Numbered from the stretch's first letter, positions 36,841-49,830 are shown. The stretch is DNA of 64,000 nt from Daphnia carinata (GCF_022539665.2 NC_081334.1:4620424-4684423), one strand, 5' to 3'. Numbers and translations: made by a program. Notes: generated from the letters alone by a model not told the origin.

Positions 36841-37924
36841 TTTGGATTATTAATCACGAAAGTAGAGCAACATGTGTGTAAGAATCCCACTCTACGCCAT
36901 AAAAAAAAAAAGCCAAAACGAAACGAGCATATCCCTAAGCACATTGCCCATCTCAACGAACATACGGAATGAGAAAAAAAAAACATTTGGCTGAGGATAT
37001 TCAATACTGCACAAAACTTTCTTGACATGCATTTGCATAGTTTTGATCCCTTTAGATGCCAAGAATTTATGCCAAGAATAGATGCCAGCCTGTGCAAACC
37101 TTACCACTTTGATGGCTGTTTCTTATGCTGTCCTGCCGATGTATCGTACGTATTATTTGGCCTTTGCGTTTGCAAGTATCTGGTTACCTCCTAGTTTGTT
37201 GGTTTCAGGAACAGTTATTGATTAATTTTAGTATTATTGAATATGATATAATTAATTACTCAATACCTGTATAACGTTAACCATACACAATTTTCGTGAA
37301 CGATCATTATTTTTTTAAACGTTAACAGAAACTAAAAATCTTACCTTGAAAGATTGAGCTGCCTCCTATGATGCCAGATTGTTTTTATTTCGTTTTTTTT
37401 CTTCTCTCTTTTGTTTTTTTCCTTGGCCTAGGGTTTTCACAATACTCGGAGAACTTGTATCAACTTCGCAGCATCTTGTATCTTGTATCAGCTTTAACTA
37501 AAACCAAAGATAATGATGTGCCATGGACTGTCGAACCATCGGAATATCGGTCCTTTTTCTTTTTCCTGTAACTGTATTCTAAATTCATCAGAAATTCATA
37601 ATATAACACATACACCACAACTGTGAATAGTAGTCCTTTTATCTCGAATAACTCCGACTGTTATGTTTTAGCGCAAATCAGGCGTCTCTCCAATTTGTGT
37701 CATGAAACGAGTACTGGGTTATTAATATTTTGTTTATCTCAAGTTCAATAACGTCATAGCACTACTCGATATTCCACACTAAGCGAATAAATACGCCAGT
37801 AAAGAATATAGCTTTGGACAGTATGGATAAATTGTTTAAAAGAAATGCACGCTGCTTTTAAAGAAAAGAAGAAAAGAAAGAATGACACCTCTACGTTAGT
37901 ATTTATTATAAGCCACATGAGTAG
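36841..37924. other. Spacer before HEPN-C
   Basis: Homologous to 13,861-14,560. Contains a T-rich tract at 37,380-37,430. No supported gene; the 3' untranslated end of HEPN-C probably lies near the right edge. Confidence 0.45.
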
Positions 37925-38590
37925 CTAATACAAGTGCGGAAAGTCCTTAATATTATCGATTTCCTTTTTACATTTACTAATGAAGTCTTCTAGACGATTT
38001 TTCAAAGCGTCGTTATGGTGACCGGATTCAACCAAAGAACTAAAAAAAATTTAATATATGCGGGTTGGGAATAAAAGTAGCAAAAAAAAAGAAAAACAAA
38101 AAGAATAAAATACAAATACAAATAAAAGTAAATAATAGGAGAAGTCTTGTGGTACTCACTTTGAAGCATTTTTCATTGCCTCCAAGAAAATTGTAAAATC
38201 AGTAATCTTCCATGAAAGGACCTCGTGAGTCAATTGGTTTCTCATTTCCTTTAGTATTTCCATAGCTTTCTTGAAATTGGTAGGATTATGCGATTTTTTT
38301 GCTCCGTTTGCAAGGTAATAATAGGAGAAATGAGCAAATTTCAAAACTTCCAGGGAACCCTTTTCTTTAAGATGTGTAGGTTCGTTGTCTGGATGACGAT
38401 ATATGGGTTCTTTGGGTTTCATTCGATCTTGAAACCATTCGAGCAGAATATCTCGAAATTCTTCAAGACAAGCTTGTCCTTGAATACATCTCCTTGTTAC
38501 ATTGGAATTCCAATATGAGCCGTTCATCAAAACAAATCTGGGATTTGCAAAACCAACCACGTGGTCGGTGGGTTGGTTCATCTGGGCCAT
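37925..38590 (-). CDS. HEPN-C: small HEPN-like protein, divergent partner of KAC-4
   Basis: Exons 38590-38160 and 38039-37925 give 181 aa, starting MAQMNQPTDHVVGFANPRFV. It shares RRCIQGQACLEEFRDILLEW with HEPN-B. The signature is LKEMRNQLTHEVLSWKITDF, which keeps Arg, Asn and His of the RX4H motif. In human IRE1 the KEN domain has MRNKKHH at its active site, which is a suggestive but short match. The second exon ends DFPHLY. The Met chosen is the one conserved in all three copies; an in-frame upstream ATG at 38,641 exists but is not conserved. It is transcribed away from KAC-4. Confidence 0.8.
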
Positions 38591-39622
38591 GCTAACATAA
38601 AAAGCAAATAATTTAAACTTTTGTTTATGAATAGAACTCAACGAAATACTTCATAGAAGCAGGACGGAGTTATACTGGCGCTCACTTCAGGCTCGTTCAC
38701 TTTGTTTTTCGAGGATATCGTTGGCACATCAGCAGTGTTATCCGGTAGATTTACATTTGAAAGACGCCTATAAAAAAAGCCCTCGTTTCACAATGGGGAA
38801 AAACCAGAGAGATATCAAGATAACTTTTTAGTCTTCATGGTGGGATTTTTATCAAGTGCATTGCCGAAAAAACTTTGACTCTATGTTCTTATCATAGTTG
38901 TACTACATTATTACGCCAGTGACGAAAGCTGTTTTCTACGATTAAGTATTTCAATGGTTTCCAGATCAACGAAAAACAAGCAATAAAACCAAAAAACACA
39001 AACAAAATTACAAATTCATCGAAACTGAGATAACCTTAAAAGGTGAGCAACAAATATAATATAATAAATATACGAGTATGTTCATCATAGAAATGACGTA
39101 GCCTAGCCTATATTCATGGTACATATATTTAAAAAGAAAAGAAGGGGGAAAAGCTTACGGAAAGATAACGAGAAAACAATTCGATAAGGTATACGTGTCG
39201 AAAGCGAACAGTGCAAAGCGCAATTAGTAAAAGCTCTATGTTAAAACGTTTTACGCCCAGAAAACTGAAAGGAAACGATAAAAGGATTGAAAGTTACTAT
39301 CAGCAAATTATTAATTCGATGCAAATCACTTGAAAGCCCTCGGCTACGAGAAAATCGTCACGTAAAAATTATTTGAAGTGATTTTAAGGAGCAAATGGAA
39401 AGACCTACTGACATTTCACAGGGATCAAAAGGTAGACGAAGCGATAACAAATCATTATCTGCATTGGACTTGTCCCTGTTTTATGCTTCACAGATAAACT
39501 GACTGATAAATTCAAAGCGATTTCGCGTTGCAAGTGAGGGTTGTCCAGTGTTAAACGGTATTTTCCAATAGTAGCTCGTACAAGTTCTCATCTCGCTAGT
39601 TTCGGGTGCAATTAAGTCTAAA
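38591..39622. promoter_or_regulatory. Shared promoter region between HEPN-C and KAC-4
   Basis: The conserved block is at 38,661-38,770 (GGAGTT, GCTCACTTCAGGCTCGTTCA). The following 800 bases hold only a corrupted leader-exon remnant and no open frame, so the KAC-4 leader may be long or spliced. Confidence 0.45.
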
Positions 39623-42600
39623 ATGCCATCGACTACTGCCGTAAATGTAGACGGCATCCAATTCGATAGCAATGATGTTTTGGGTCATGGTGGCTACCAT
39701 TCAGTTTATCGTGGAACATATAAAGATCAAATTGTAGCAGTGAAAAGAACTTTTAAGAAAAATGGCAAAGCTCAAGAAGATGACAACGAATTAAAAATTC
39801 TGCAACAGTTAAACCATCCCAATATAGTTAAATTTGTCCACTTCGCAAGCAATGCCGACTTCAAGTAAGATTGTTATGTGATAACGTTGAATTAAAACGA
39901 GAATTTCCATATGATTTTTGCGATTCAGTTACTTTGCTTTGGAATTGTGCGACGCATCATTGGATCACGTGTTCCTAAATGAGGACGATCCTCAGAAATA
40001 TAAAGGACCTGCATTACCAAATAATTTCGAGGTTTTCTACCAGTTAGCAACTGGTCTCAAATACATTCATTCGAAGAAACTAATCCATCGGGACATTAAA
40101 CCGGAAAACATTCTCATTTCTGTGAGAAATACTGACCAAGGTGAAGAGATAACGATGAAGTGGACTGATTTTGGATTGTCAAGAGCAGTGAGTGAACGAG
40201 GAACATTCACAATGAGTGGACTCAAAGGGACTATACTTTGGTTCTCTCCCGAAGAGATGGAAATTATGGGCAGAAACCTAAGCACTGAAAAAACTAGAGG
40301 CTCAATCAAAAGCGACGTTTATTCAGAAGGTCTTGTCTTTGGTTATATTCTCTTGAAAGGAAAGCATATTTACGGTGAAAATCAATATGATATTGTGGTG
40401 AACATGAGGCACAACAATTCAACCAATATGAGTGGTAAGTTACCTCTTGAGGCAGACCATATAACATAACCATACTAGTTAAATGTCTAAAACTTTTAAA
40501 AAATAGAAATTCACCAGACACATTTAGCACGTAACTTAATAGAACAAATGCTGACCAACACACCTGAAACAAGAATTACATCTGAAGAAGTTGTTAATCA
40601 GCTTGAAGCCATAAATATCAAAGTAAGCAATTCACACAAGTCTAACACCTTCTTCGTCAGTGAAATTTTAGTTTTCTAACAAAAGTTTTCCATTTAGCTT
40701 AGCGAAAAGGAAAAACAGCTTCATCAGCTGTCTACATGTCCCATAACAGATTGTAGGAATAACATCGAATCTTTAATACAACTCGGTGTCGACTTAAACG
40801 CAAAGGATGACGAAGGATGGAATGCGCTTCATCTTTTGTGTCGAAACAATTCAAGCCCACACTTAATCGATGCGATTAAACTCTTGATCGAACTCGGCAT
40901 CGACAAAAACGCAAAAGCCAACGATGGAGCGAATGCGTTTCATCATTTGTGTTCTAACAATTCAAGCCCACATTTAATCGATGCGATTAAACTCTTGATC
41001 GAACTCGGCATCGACAAAAACGCAAAAGCCAACGATGGAGCGAATGCGTTTCATCATTTGTGTTCTAACAATTCAAGCCCACATTTAATCGATGCGATTA
41101 AACTCTTGATCGAAATTGGCATCGACAAAAACGCAAAAGCCAACGATGGAGCGAATGCGCTTCATCTTTTGTGTCGAAACAATTCAAGCCCACACTTAAT
41201 CGATGCGATTAAACTCTTGATCGAACTCGGCATCGACAAAAACGCAAAAACAAACGATGGAGCGAATGCGCTTCAATATCTGTGTCAATTCAATTCAAGC
41301 CCACACTTAATCGATGCGATTAAACTCTTGATCGAACTCGATTTCGACAAAAACGCAAAAGCCAACGATGGAGCGAATGCGCTTCATCTTTTGTGTCGAA
41401 ACAATTCAAGCCCATACTTAATCGATGCGATTAAACTCTTGATCGAACTCGGCATCGACAAAAACGCAAAAACAAACGATGGAGCGAATGCGCTTCAATA
41501 TCTGTGTCAATTCAATTCAAGCCCACACTTAATCGATGCGATTAAACTCTTGATCGAACTCGATTTCGACAAAAACGCAAAAGCCAACGATGGAGCGAAT
41601 GCGCTTCATCTTTTGTGTCGAAACAATTCAAGCCCACACTTAATCGATGCGATTAAACTCTTGATCGAACTCGGCATCGACAAAAACGCAAAAGCCAACG
41701 ATGGAGCGAATGCGTTTCATCATTTGTGTTCTAACAATTCAAGCCCACATTTAATCGATGCGATTAAACTCTTGATCGAACTCGGCATGGACAAAAACGC
41801 AAAAGCCAACGATGGAGCGAATGCGCTTCATCTTTTGTGTCGAAACAATTCAAGCCCACACTTAATCGATGCGATTAAACTCTTCATCGAACTCGACTTC
41901 GACAAAAACGCAAAAACAAACGATGGAGCGAATGTGCTTCATCTTTTGTGTCGAAACAATTCAAGCCCACACTTAATCGATGCGATTAAACTCTTGATCG
42001 AACTCGGCATCGACAAAAACGCAAAAGCCAACGATGGAGCGAATGCGTTTCATCATTTGTGTTCTAACAATTCAAGCCCACATTTAATCGATGCGATTAA
42101 ACTCTTGATCGAACTCGACTTCGACAAAAACGCAAAAACAAACGATGGAGCGAATGCGCTTCATCTTTTGTGTCGATACAATTCAAGCCCAAACTTAGTT
42201 GATGCGATTAAACTCTTGATCGAACTCGGCATCGACAAAAACGCAAAAACAAACGATGGAGCGAATGCGCTTCAATATCTGTGTCAATTCAATTCAAGCC
42301 CACACTTAATCGATGCGATTAAACTCTTGATCGAACTCGGCATCGACAAAAACGGAAAAACCAACGATGGAGCGAATGCGCTTCATCTTTTGTGTTATAA
42401 CAATTCAAGCCCACATTTAATCGATGCGATTAAACTCTTGATCGAACTCGGCATCGACAAAAACGCAAAAACCAACGATGGAGCGAATGCGCTTCAATAT
42501 TTGTGTCAATTCAATTCAAGCCCACACTTAATCAATGCGATTAAACTCTTGATCGTACTCGGCATCGACAAAAACGCAAAAGCCAACGATGGATGGAATG

Positions 42601-45364
42601 CGCTTCATCTTTTGTGTCAATTCAATTCAAGCCCACACTTAATCAATGCGATTAAACTCTTGATCGAACTCGGCATCGACAAGGACGCTAAGGACAAAAA
42701 TGGATCAAATGCGTTTCATTTGTTGTGTCGATACAATTCAAGCCCATACTTAATCGATGCGATTAAACTCTTGATCGAACTCGGCATCGACAAAAACGCA
42801 AAAAACAACAATGGGTCGAATGCGCTTCATCTGTTATGTCGATACAATTCAAGCCCATACTTAATCGATGCAATCAAACTCTTGCTTGAACTCGGCTTTG
42901 ATAGAAACGCAAAGGAGAAAGATGGGTGGCATGCGCTTCATCTTTTGTGTCGATACAATTCAAGCCCACAATTAGTCAATGCAATCGAATTTTTTATTCG
43001 CCTCGGCATCGATTTAAATGCAAAGGAAAACGATGGGTGGAATGCGCTTCATCTTTTATGTCGATACCATTCAAGCTCATACTTAATCGACGCAATTAAA
43101 CTTTTGATCGAACACGGCATTGACAAGTACGCTATTGGGAAGGATGGATCCAACGCGCTTCATCTTTTGTGTCGATACAATTCAAGCCCACAATTAATCG
43201 ATGCGATTAAACTCTTGATTCAACTCGGCATCGACAAGGACGCAAAGGATAACAATGGATGGAATGCGCTTCGTTTTTTGTGTCAATACAATTCAAGCTC
43301 ACACTTAATCGATGCAATTCAACTTTTGACCGAAGGCGGCATCGACAAAAATGCAAAGGGGAAAGATGAATCCAACGCGCTTCATTTGTTGTGTCAATAC
43401 AATTCAAGCCCACGTTTTATCGATGCAATCAAACTTTTGCTCGAACTCGGCATCGACAAAAACGCAAAGAGGAATGATGGATTCAACGCGCTTCATTTTT
43501 TGTGTTATAACAATTCAAGCTCACACTTAATTGATGCAATCAAACTCTTGCTCGAACGCGGCATAACCTTAAACCCAAAAGAGAACGATGGATGGAATGA
43601 GCTTCACCTTTTGTGTCGATGCAATTCAAGCCCACACTTAATCGATGCTATTGAACTCTTAATCAAACACGGCATCGACAAGGACGCAAGAACCAACGCT
43701 GGTTCCAACACACTTCATCATTTGTGTTATAACAATTCAAGCCAACACTTGATCCCTGCAATGAAACTCTTGATTAAACTGGGAATCGACAAGGACGCAA
43801 TTAACAACGATGGATTGAATGCGCTTCATATATTATGTTTAAACAATTCAAGCCCATATTTAATCGATGCGATTAAACTCTTGATCGAAGTCGGCATCGA
43901 CAAGGACGCAAGGGATAACGATGGATTGAATGCGTTTCATCATTTGTGTGGATCCAATTCAAGCCCACACTTAATCGATGCGATTAAACTTTTGATCGAA
44001 TTCGGCATCGACAAGGACGCAAGGGATAACGATGGATTGAATGCGTTTCATCATTTGTGTTCTTACAATTCAAGTCCACGCTTAATCGATGCGATTAAAT
44101 TTTTGATTGCACTCGGCTTCGACAAAAACGCAAAAACCGACGACGGATTCAATGCACTTCATCTTTTGTGCCGATACAATTCAAGCCCACACTTAGTTGA
44201 TGCGATTAAACTCATGATCGAACTCGGCATCGACAAAAACGCAAAAACCAACGATGGATGCAACGCGCTTCATCTTTTGTGTCGATATAATTCCAGTTCA
44301 GAATTAAGGGAAGCAATTCAAAGCTTAATCCAACACGGAATCAACGTGGAAGAAAAGACAAACGATGGATGGAACGCGTTCCATTTTTCGTGTCAAAACA
44401 ATTCAAACTCAAATTTACTTAAAATGTTTTCAATTTTAATAAAAAATGGAGTGGATATCAACGAGAAAACCAAACATAATGAAAGTGCAATCGACATCTT
44501 AGTCAAGAATCATATTGATGAAAATTTGAAATCAAACGCCCTCAGATTTCTAATTCGATATGGGATTCACGTGCACCTCGGTAAAAAAGCGAGTCCAAAT
44601 GTGAATCATTACTTTTTCAACGAAAACGATTGTGGAGAGTTTTTAAACCTACTGGCCGAGAAAGGAATCCGTTTGGGATGGCATGAGGAATGTGAAAATT
44701 GCAAACAAATGCTGTAAGTAGCTGTTGTAACCATTTGGCAAAAAAGATTAGATTTACGTGTGTATGATTCACTCTTTTCGTTAGATCAATTGAGGGAAAT
44801 CCCCGGTTACGATTGCAGCACCACCACATGTTTGGCATCTGTTACGAAGTATTTGACTTCCTCATGAAACAGTTAGAAACATGGGCAAAATCAAATCAAA
44901 AATCCGGGGAATCAGAGCTCGATATAAGCAATCCAGCAGAGTGGCTGCGCAAAAAAGCAGAACAATATCATCAAAATGAAACCGAAAAAAAGTACAAAGA
45001 AGACTTGCAAGTAATGGCTGAGGTCAGTGATCAAGTCCAAGACGGGAGCAACTCAGGTGATTTTAACTGTGACAACTATGAACGCTATTTGAGATCCATG
45101 TACTCGATTGCGGAAATGATTAACTCCAAGGAATCAATGGGACAAATCAAATGGATTTATCTTTTACCTCTTGATTTCCTCATGGATTACGAAGATGAGA
45201 AAGAACCAGGCATCAAACGAGCGAAAATGGAATGGGACAAAACGCTTTACATCTGGGCACACAAAGAAACTGACAAACATTACGGCAAATTTATGAAAGA
45301 AGATGCCAACGAGGGCTTTTTCCTGCCGGACGAGTACAAGCACAATTGTCATGGTGAGCTTTAA
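39623..45364 (+). CDS. KAC-4: protein kinase with about 33 ankyrin repeats and conserved C-terminal domain
   Basis: Five exons (39623-39864, 39929-40434, 40507-40622, 40698-44713, 44785-45364) join exactly in frame to 1,819 aa. Kinase (residues about 15-288): LGHGGYHSVYRG (third loop glycine is His), VAVKR, LIHRDIKPENILIS, TDFGLS and FSPE; the catalytic residues are present. The 4 kb ankyrin exon has about 33 repeats of 37 residues, many nearly identical at the DNA level in its first half. The ankyrin tail contains CENC, and the last exon carries the conserved domain (LQHHHMFG, ERYLRSMYSIAEMI). The start ATG is immediately upstream of the kinase fold. It lies head-to-head with HEPN-C. Compared with RNase L the order is reversed (kinase before ankyrins) and no nuclease domain is fused. 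Confidence 0.9.
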
Positions 45365-45719
45365 TACTGCAAATTTTGCATATATTAGCGAATAGGGAGG
45401 GGGTTCAGGTTTCCGTTTTAATTATTCGCATTATCTTCTACTTAGTTTGTAGTTTACGGTAACGGTGTAGTGAGACCTAATTATTAATTCATTTTTACGG
45501 TCCTAGTGAACGTGAAATTAAGTTTTAAAAAAGAAATCAATCAACAAAAAAAATAATTCCCAAATTACTACAATAACGTTGTTTTCCCTTAAAAAAGCGT
45601 TATTGCTTTATCGTAGAATTTGATGGCAAATTACAAGAACATTAAGCGGTGCAACACCTTAAGGAAATGTTTGTTGTAATTTATAGTTACGCCATCTTAA
45701 TCGATTAAAGAATGTAGCA

Positions 45720-45930
45720 ATTGCTCATAACGGAAAAAACAAACCAAGAGGGGCAAATAGACTAGGATAGATTAGTCAACAGTAAGCGGGAAAAAGATTT
45801 CAGATGGAACACCTCCAGTTTTTTAACTCGAAACGGGATGGAAGTGCATCGCAAATATGATGTGACGCAACAGATGGAAACAGAAGCCTGGCTATTTTTG
45901 GAACAAGAGTTTATGATTTGTTTACTGAAT
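45720..45930 (+). pseudogene. Decayed ankyrin-tail exon, copy in unit 4
   Basis: Aligns with 11,480-11,680 (words GAAGTGCATCGCAAATATGA and TGTGACGCAACAGA). The frame is interrupted by stops. Same interpretation as the relic after KAC-2. Confidence 0.35.
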
Positions 45931-47165
45931 AATAGCCTAATGTTGTGCTGAATTTGTAGTTTCCCTATTCTAGTAACGGCAATAAAATACACTTGGGTGC
46001 AAAATGACAAAGCATATAATTTAACAGTAGACGAATAAATAAAAAAGAAATGATTTGAAAATATGCCAGTTTGATGTGATCGTATATGCTACGCATCGTG
46101 TTTACGTACGCATTTCTGTTGACTAACGGCAGATAACCTTTTGGAAGGATAAAGTTGATAACATACTACTATTCAAAGCAATAGCGGTTTTGTTTTTCAA
46201 ACGGACCTGAACGTTGTAAACCATTTAAGCGGAATTTTTCATCTTTGAAGTTGATCAAAATTGTTTACGCAACTTAGCAGCAAAACAACGATAAGAACAG
46301 CTTGCACCATCATCGAAAAGGGAAAAAGATAAGCCCAACAGTAAAGCAAAGCATTGCGCAACATTGTGCTGAAAAAAGAATAGTAAAAAAGAAACAAATA
46401 TGAGAAAATAAACGAATTATATCTGCAAGCAGACAGAAAAATGGCCTACAAATGTTACAACGGTTTCTCTAGAGGTTGGAAAATATTTACCTAGAAGAAA
46501 TTTCCGTTTCTTTCAAACATCCAAGAATTTTCAAAAGTAAACTTTTGCTTCTCCGAAAACTCCAAACGCAATTGTTAGTAATTAGCAGATCGCTTCGACG
46601 CAACTAATATCGTGATAATAAGGAGCAAAAAACGAAAAACAAAAGGTTGGTACCAAGTCCTACAAAAATATGTTGTCCCAATCGAATTCCTAGCTATTCG
46701 TCAATATGGAGGAGAACGCAATGAATTTTCAATAGTCTTAGATGAGTTCGTGCGAAAAAATCGACCACACTAAATACTCTATTCAGCTACCTGAAAGTGA
46801 TATGAGAAAAATTCAGAAAAAACAAGAGGAATTTAAAAACTCCTTTAGAAAAAAGTAAATCAAAATCTGGCGATGCGAAAGAGCACATCCAAAAATTTCA
46901 GATGACACGGTGACCAGTGCACCTAATCTTAAAAAAAAAGCAAATCTGTTCAAGTTGGTATTCTTGCCAAAACGCAAAAGCAAAACAAGCCTGGCCTGAA
47001 ACATGTTCATGGCAGTAGACAAACACAAAAGACCCTACGCTAACCCTTAGCATGGTCTCGCTGATATGACTTCGATCCACCATGCAATCAACAAAGCCAA
47101 TCGAAACAGTTCGTGTGTGAAAAAAAAACGCGAGAGTAGTATTAGATAGAGGGTGAGTTTCCTAC

Positions 47166-47346
47166 CTTAAGATGCTCATATCTCTGCTCCACGGATAGGG
47201 ATGTTGGTGTCAATGAAACGTATTCCTTCCAATCCAATCCTGGGAAGAATTCGACAATGCAAAAGGTGTCCTCTCCTAACACCCATTCAGTTAAGCAACT
47301 GTCAGCTTCATATCCCCATCTCTTCGAGGCTGCACCAACCAAGCAA
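47166..47346 (-). CDS. Intact orphan exon, unrecognised 60-codon product
   Basis: On minus, acceptor TTTCTAG precedes a 181-base open exon (WGYEADSCLTEWVLGED, VEFFPGLDWKEYVSL, LSVEQRYEHLK) that ends at a GTAGGA donor. An upstream exon ending at 47,517 with phase 2 (METNQLGQSHQSIT) would join in frame. Units 1-3 carry the same exon with a shared in-frame TAG and further stops. I do not recognise the protein. The intact copy beside three decayed ones suggests a minus-strand gene that is now reduced to one copy, or one that is recently lost. Confidence 0.35.
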
Positions 47347-48040
47347 CTAGAAACGAAGCAGAATCTTGATTAATTACAGAATAGACCATAGCTTTGCGAT
47401 TGACTTATTGCCTATGTTACACTCTAACTATGTCCAACTACATAGAACCAGAATCGAGAAACACAGTAGACAGATGAATAACACCATAAAATACCATGAC
47501 GTACATGTGAAAATACCTGGTAATGCTTTGATGGGATTGTCCGAGTTGGTTTGTTTCCATTTCACAAAAGTTCACGGCAAAGGAACAATTGAAAAAAAGT
47601 TGGATTTTCTTTCATATTGCTTCTGGCTAAGATATCTGTAATTGACAAGTGTCTCCATTAGATTTCAAAGTCTTGCACGACAAAGTTCATGAATAGTCTG
47701 ACAGACAATTGCTTAATTTAAAATTGCACATGTACTAAATAAAAATATGCTCACTTACACACACAGACGCATCTGGTTGCCATTTCAATAACAGCCAATT
47801 GGGGCATGAAGCTCAGCAACTGAGTAATTTTCGGAACATCTATTTACCATTTCATTAATCAAATTTTTTGTTAAATGTAGTCTAATCATCAATCTTGTTC
47901 AGTATAGTTGACCTGGCGTTTGAAGAAGTGCTTCAGTTCAACATTTTTTCTTCAGTAGGCGCCTTAACGTTAAAGCCACATCTGGCCACATGGAGTAGTT
48001 TGGCGCTGTGACAAGTAACAGCATCTAGTGGTCACAGTTG

Positions 48041-49580
48041 ACCGATGTTATTATTTACAGAACCGATGATGGAGATGGACACGACACCATTGAAGAAGGT
48101 AATAAGATTAGATTAGATTTTGGGATGCAGTACAGATGCTGACAAATTTGTTTTCAAATGCACTTTTCAATGCGTTCGACGTTAAACTTTTGGATCTTGA
48201 CCCTGAGCTTGGCATTCTGGACAAAGAAGCCGAGGCTTGGGTCGGCACTGTCGACAAAAAAAATTAAAAAAATTGAAGGAAAATAAAATCAAAAGACAGG
48301 AGTACATTTAAGAGTTTATCATCAATGAAAAGCATCACTGCCTCACACTCGTGCTAAAGGTATCTAGCATTTAGAAACTGTTAAATGGCATTCCTGTACA
48401 CATATAATATATGGATAGCTGTGCACCAACCTTAATCATTTATCCCAATCTCTTTCCAACACGTTCAACAAAAATAGTGGTTTCGTGGACCTTTATCTGT
48501 ACATAGGAAAAACTCAGCCACCTTTTTATCTCCGATGTCTACCTTCGATGAGGTACCAATACAGTTGTGGTAAGTAATACATTATTACATTGCCTTTGCA
48601 AAAATGAAGCATAACTGTGGTGTGTTCCCCCTCAAAAAAAGGATAAACAAGCCTCAAATGTAATGCACTTTTATGATAATGACATCATCCTAAAACTTTC
48701 CTAAGTCTAACATCAGTTGATTTGTTGCTTGAAATTCTGAGAAGAATTCACACATTCTACAATTTAGGTGCCGCAGGTGACACATAAAGTTGAAATTATG
48801 CCTGGTGGTACAAACTTGTGGAGATTGCGCAGGTCATTCTTTGTTTAGAACAAGAAATCTATTTGAAATTGTGTTTGACCATATTGATGTTCATTGCGTC
48901 TAGTTAAGAATTCGAAACAAACCTGTGCTTAAGTTCTTCTTTCTTCACAATTTTCCTCTTGGCTTAGCTTGTTTTCAGGATTTTCATTCAACTGTAGAAA
49001 TTTGCTTTTGAAAGCTGCAAACTGCAATGAAATTATTACAATAAAGATTTTCTTGGGCTCCCAAATATTTCCGTTGTTTGAAACACCAATAACCTATCAG
49101 CAAATACCCCACTTCACCATGCTTCTCCTAATATGATATTTCAGATTCAGTTGTAATAACAAGATGGTCAATTTATATTAACATACTATATTTAGATAAA
49201 TTTCAATACTAACCTCAGACCGAGAATTTCCCAACAATATATTCTTCATCGTCCATGTCACTCAGTGGAGATGAAGCTGTTAGAATCAATTAGTCTGAAT
49301 AAAAGAAAATACAATCAAATTTACACATTCACAATTTAGTTTTAAATGTCAACTACTTGAATTGTTAATGAACCCCAATTTCTCCATTGGGCGCCCTATG
49401 GTATATCAAGGCCTTTTAATGTTTACGTAGTAAAGATGTCAGACAAAATTCTTCCGATTTGGGCACTACCGTTTGCAGTTATCTTGAATAACTTTACAAC
49501 CTGCAAGTTCAATCAGCAAACCCCTGCCAAAAAAATTACAAAATGCAAATTTAATTTTTCCTAAGCACCGTTGCTAAACA
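48041..49580. other. No clear gene; one short open frame
   Basis: On plus at about 48,135-48,267 a 43-codon frame (LDLDPELGILDKEAEAWVG) ends in TAA; it has no recognised match and no evident splice partners. A stretch at about 48,770-48,890 recurs at 52,480-52,520 and 52,900-52,960, so repeats or duplicated debris are present. Confidence 0.25.
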
Positions 49581-49589
49581 AATGGTTGT

Positions 49590-49830
49590 TGCTGACCACT
49601 ATATGGCGTACCATTTACCTCACCCATTCTCTACTAGATGGCGCACCATTTACCTCACTTGTCCCTCACTACATGGCGTAACATTTATCCCTTCTCCCCC
49701 ACTAAATGGCGCACCATTTAGCTCGCTTATCCCTCACTAGATGGCGTACCATTCAACTCGTTTATATCTCACTAGATTGCGTGCAATTCTCCTCACTTTC
49801 CTCCGCTAGATGTCACTGTTTGGCGCCCCC
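49590..49830. repeat. Minisatellite of roughly 40-base units containing TGGCGC words
   Basis: Six imperfect units of the type CACTAGATGGCGYACCATTT followed by a pyrimidine-rich part (CTCACTTNTCCCTCA). The core AGATGGCGC resembles the insect CTCF binding core, which I note as a possibility only. Confidence 0.65.

Larger units (their letters stand above)
45365..48040. repeat. Cassette downstream unit 4
   Basis: Fourth copy of the post-KAC unit. It holds an ankyrin-tail relic (about 45,720-45,930) and the only intact version of the minus-strand exon (47,166-47,346, listed separately). Homology to the other units stops at about 48,034 after CTAGTGGTCACA, which marks the right border of the cassette array. 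Confidence 0.65.

Noticed and set aside
40836-44300. Regular 111-base direct repeats that could suggest a satellite or CRISPR-like array
   Set aside because: They are in-frame ankyrin repeats with no unique spacers, translated in one uninterrupted frame.
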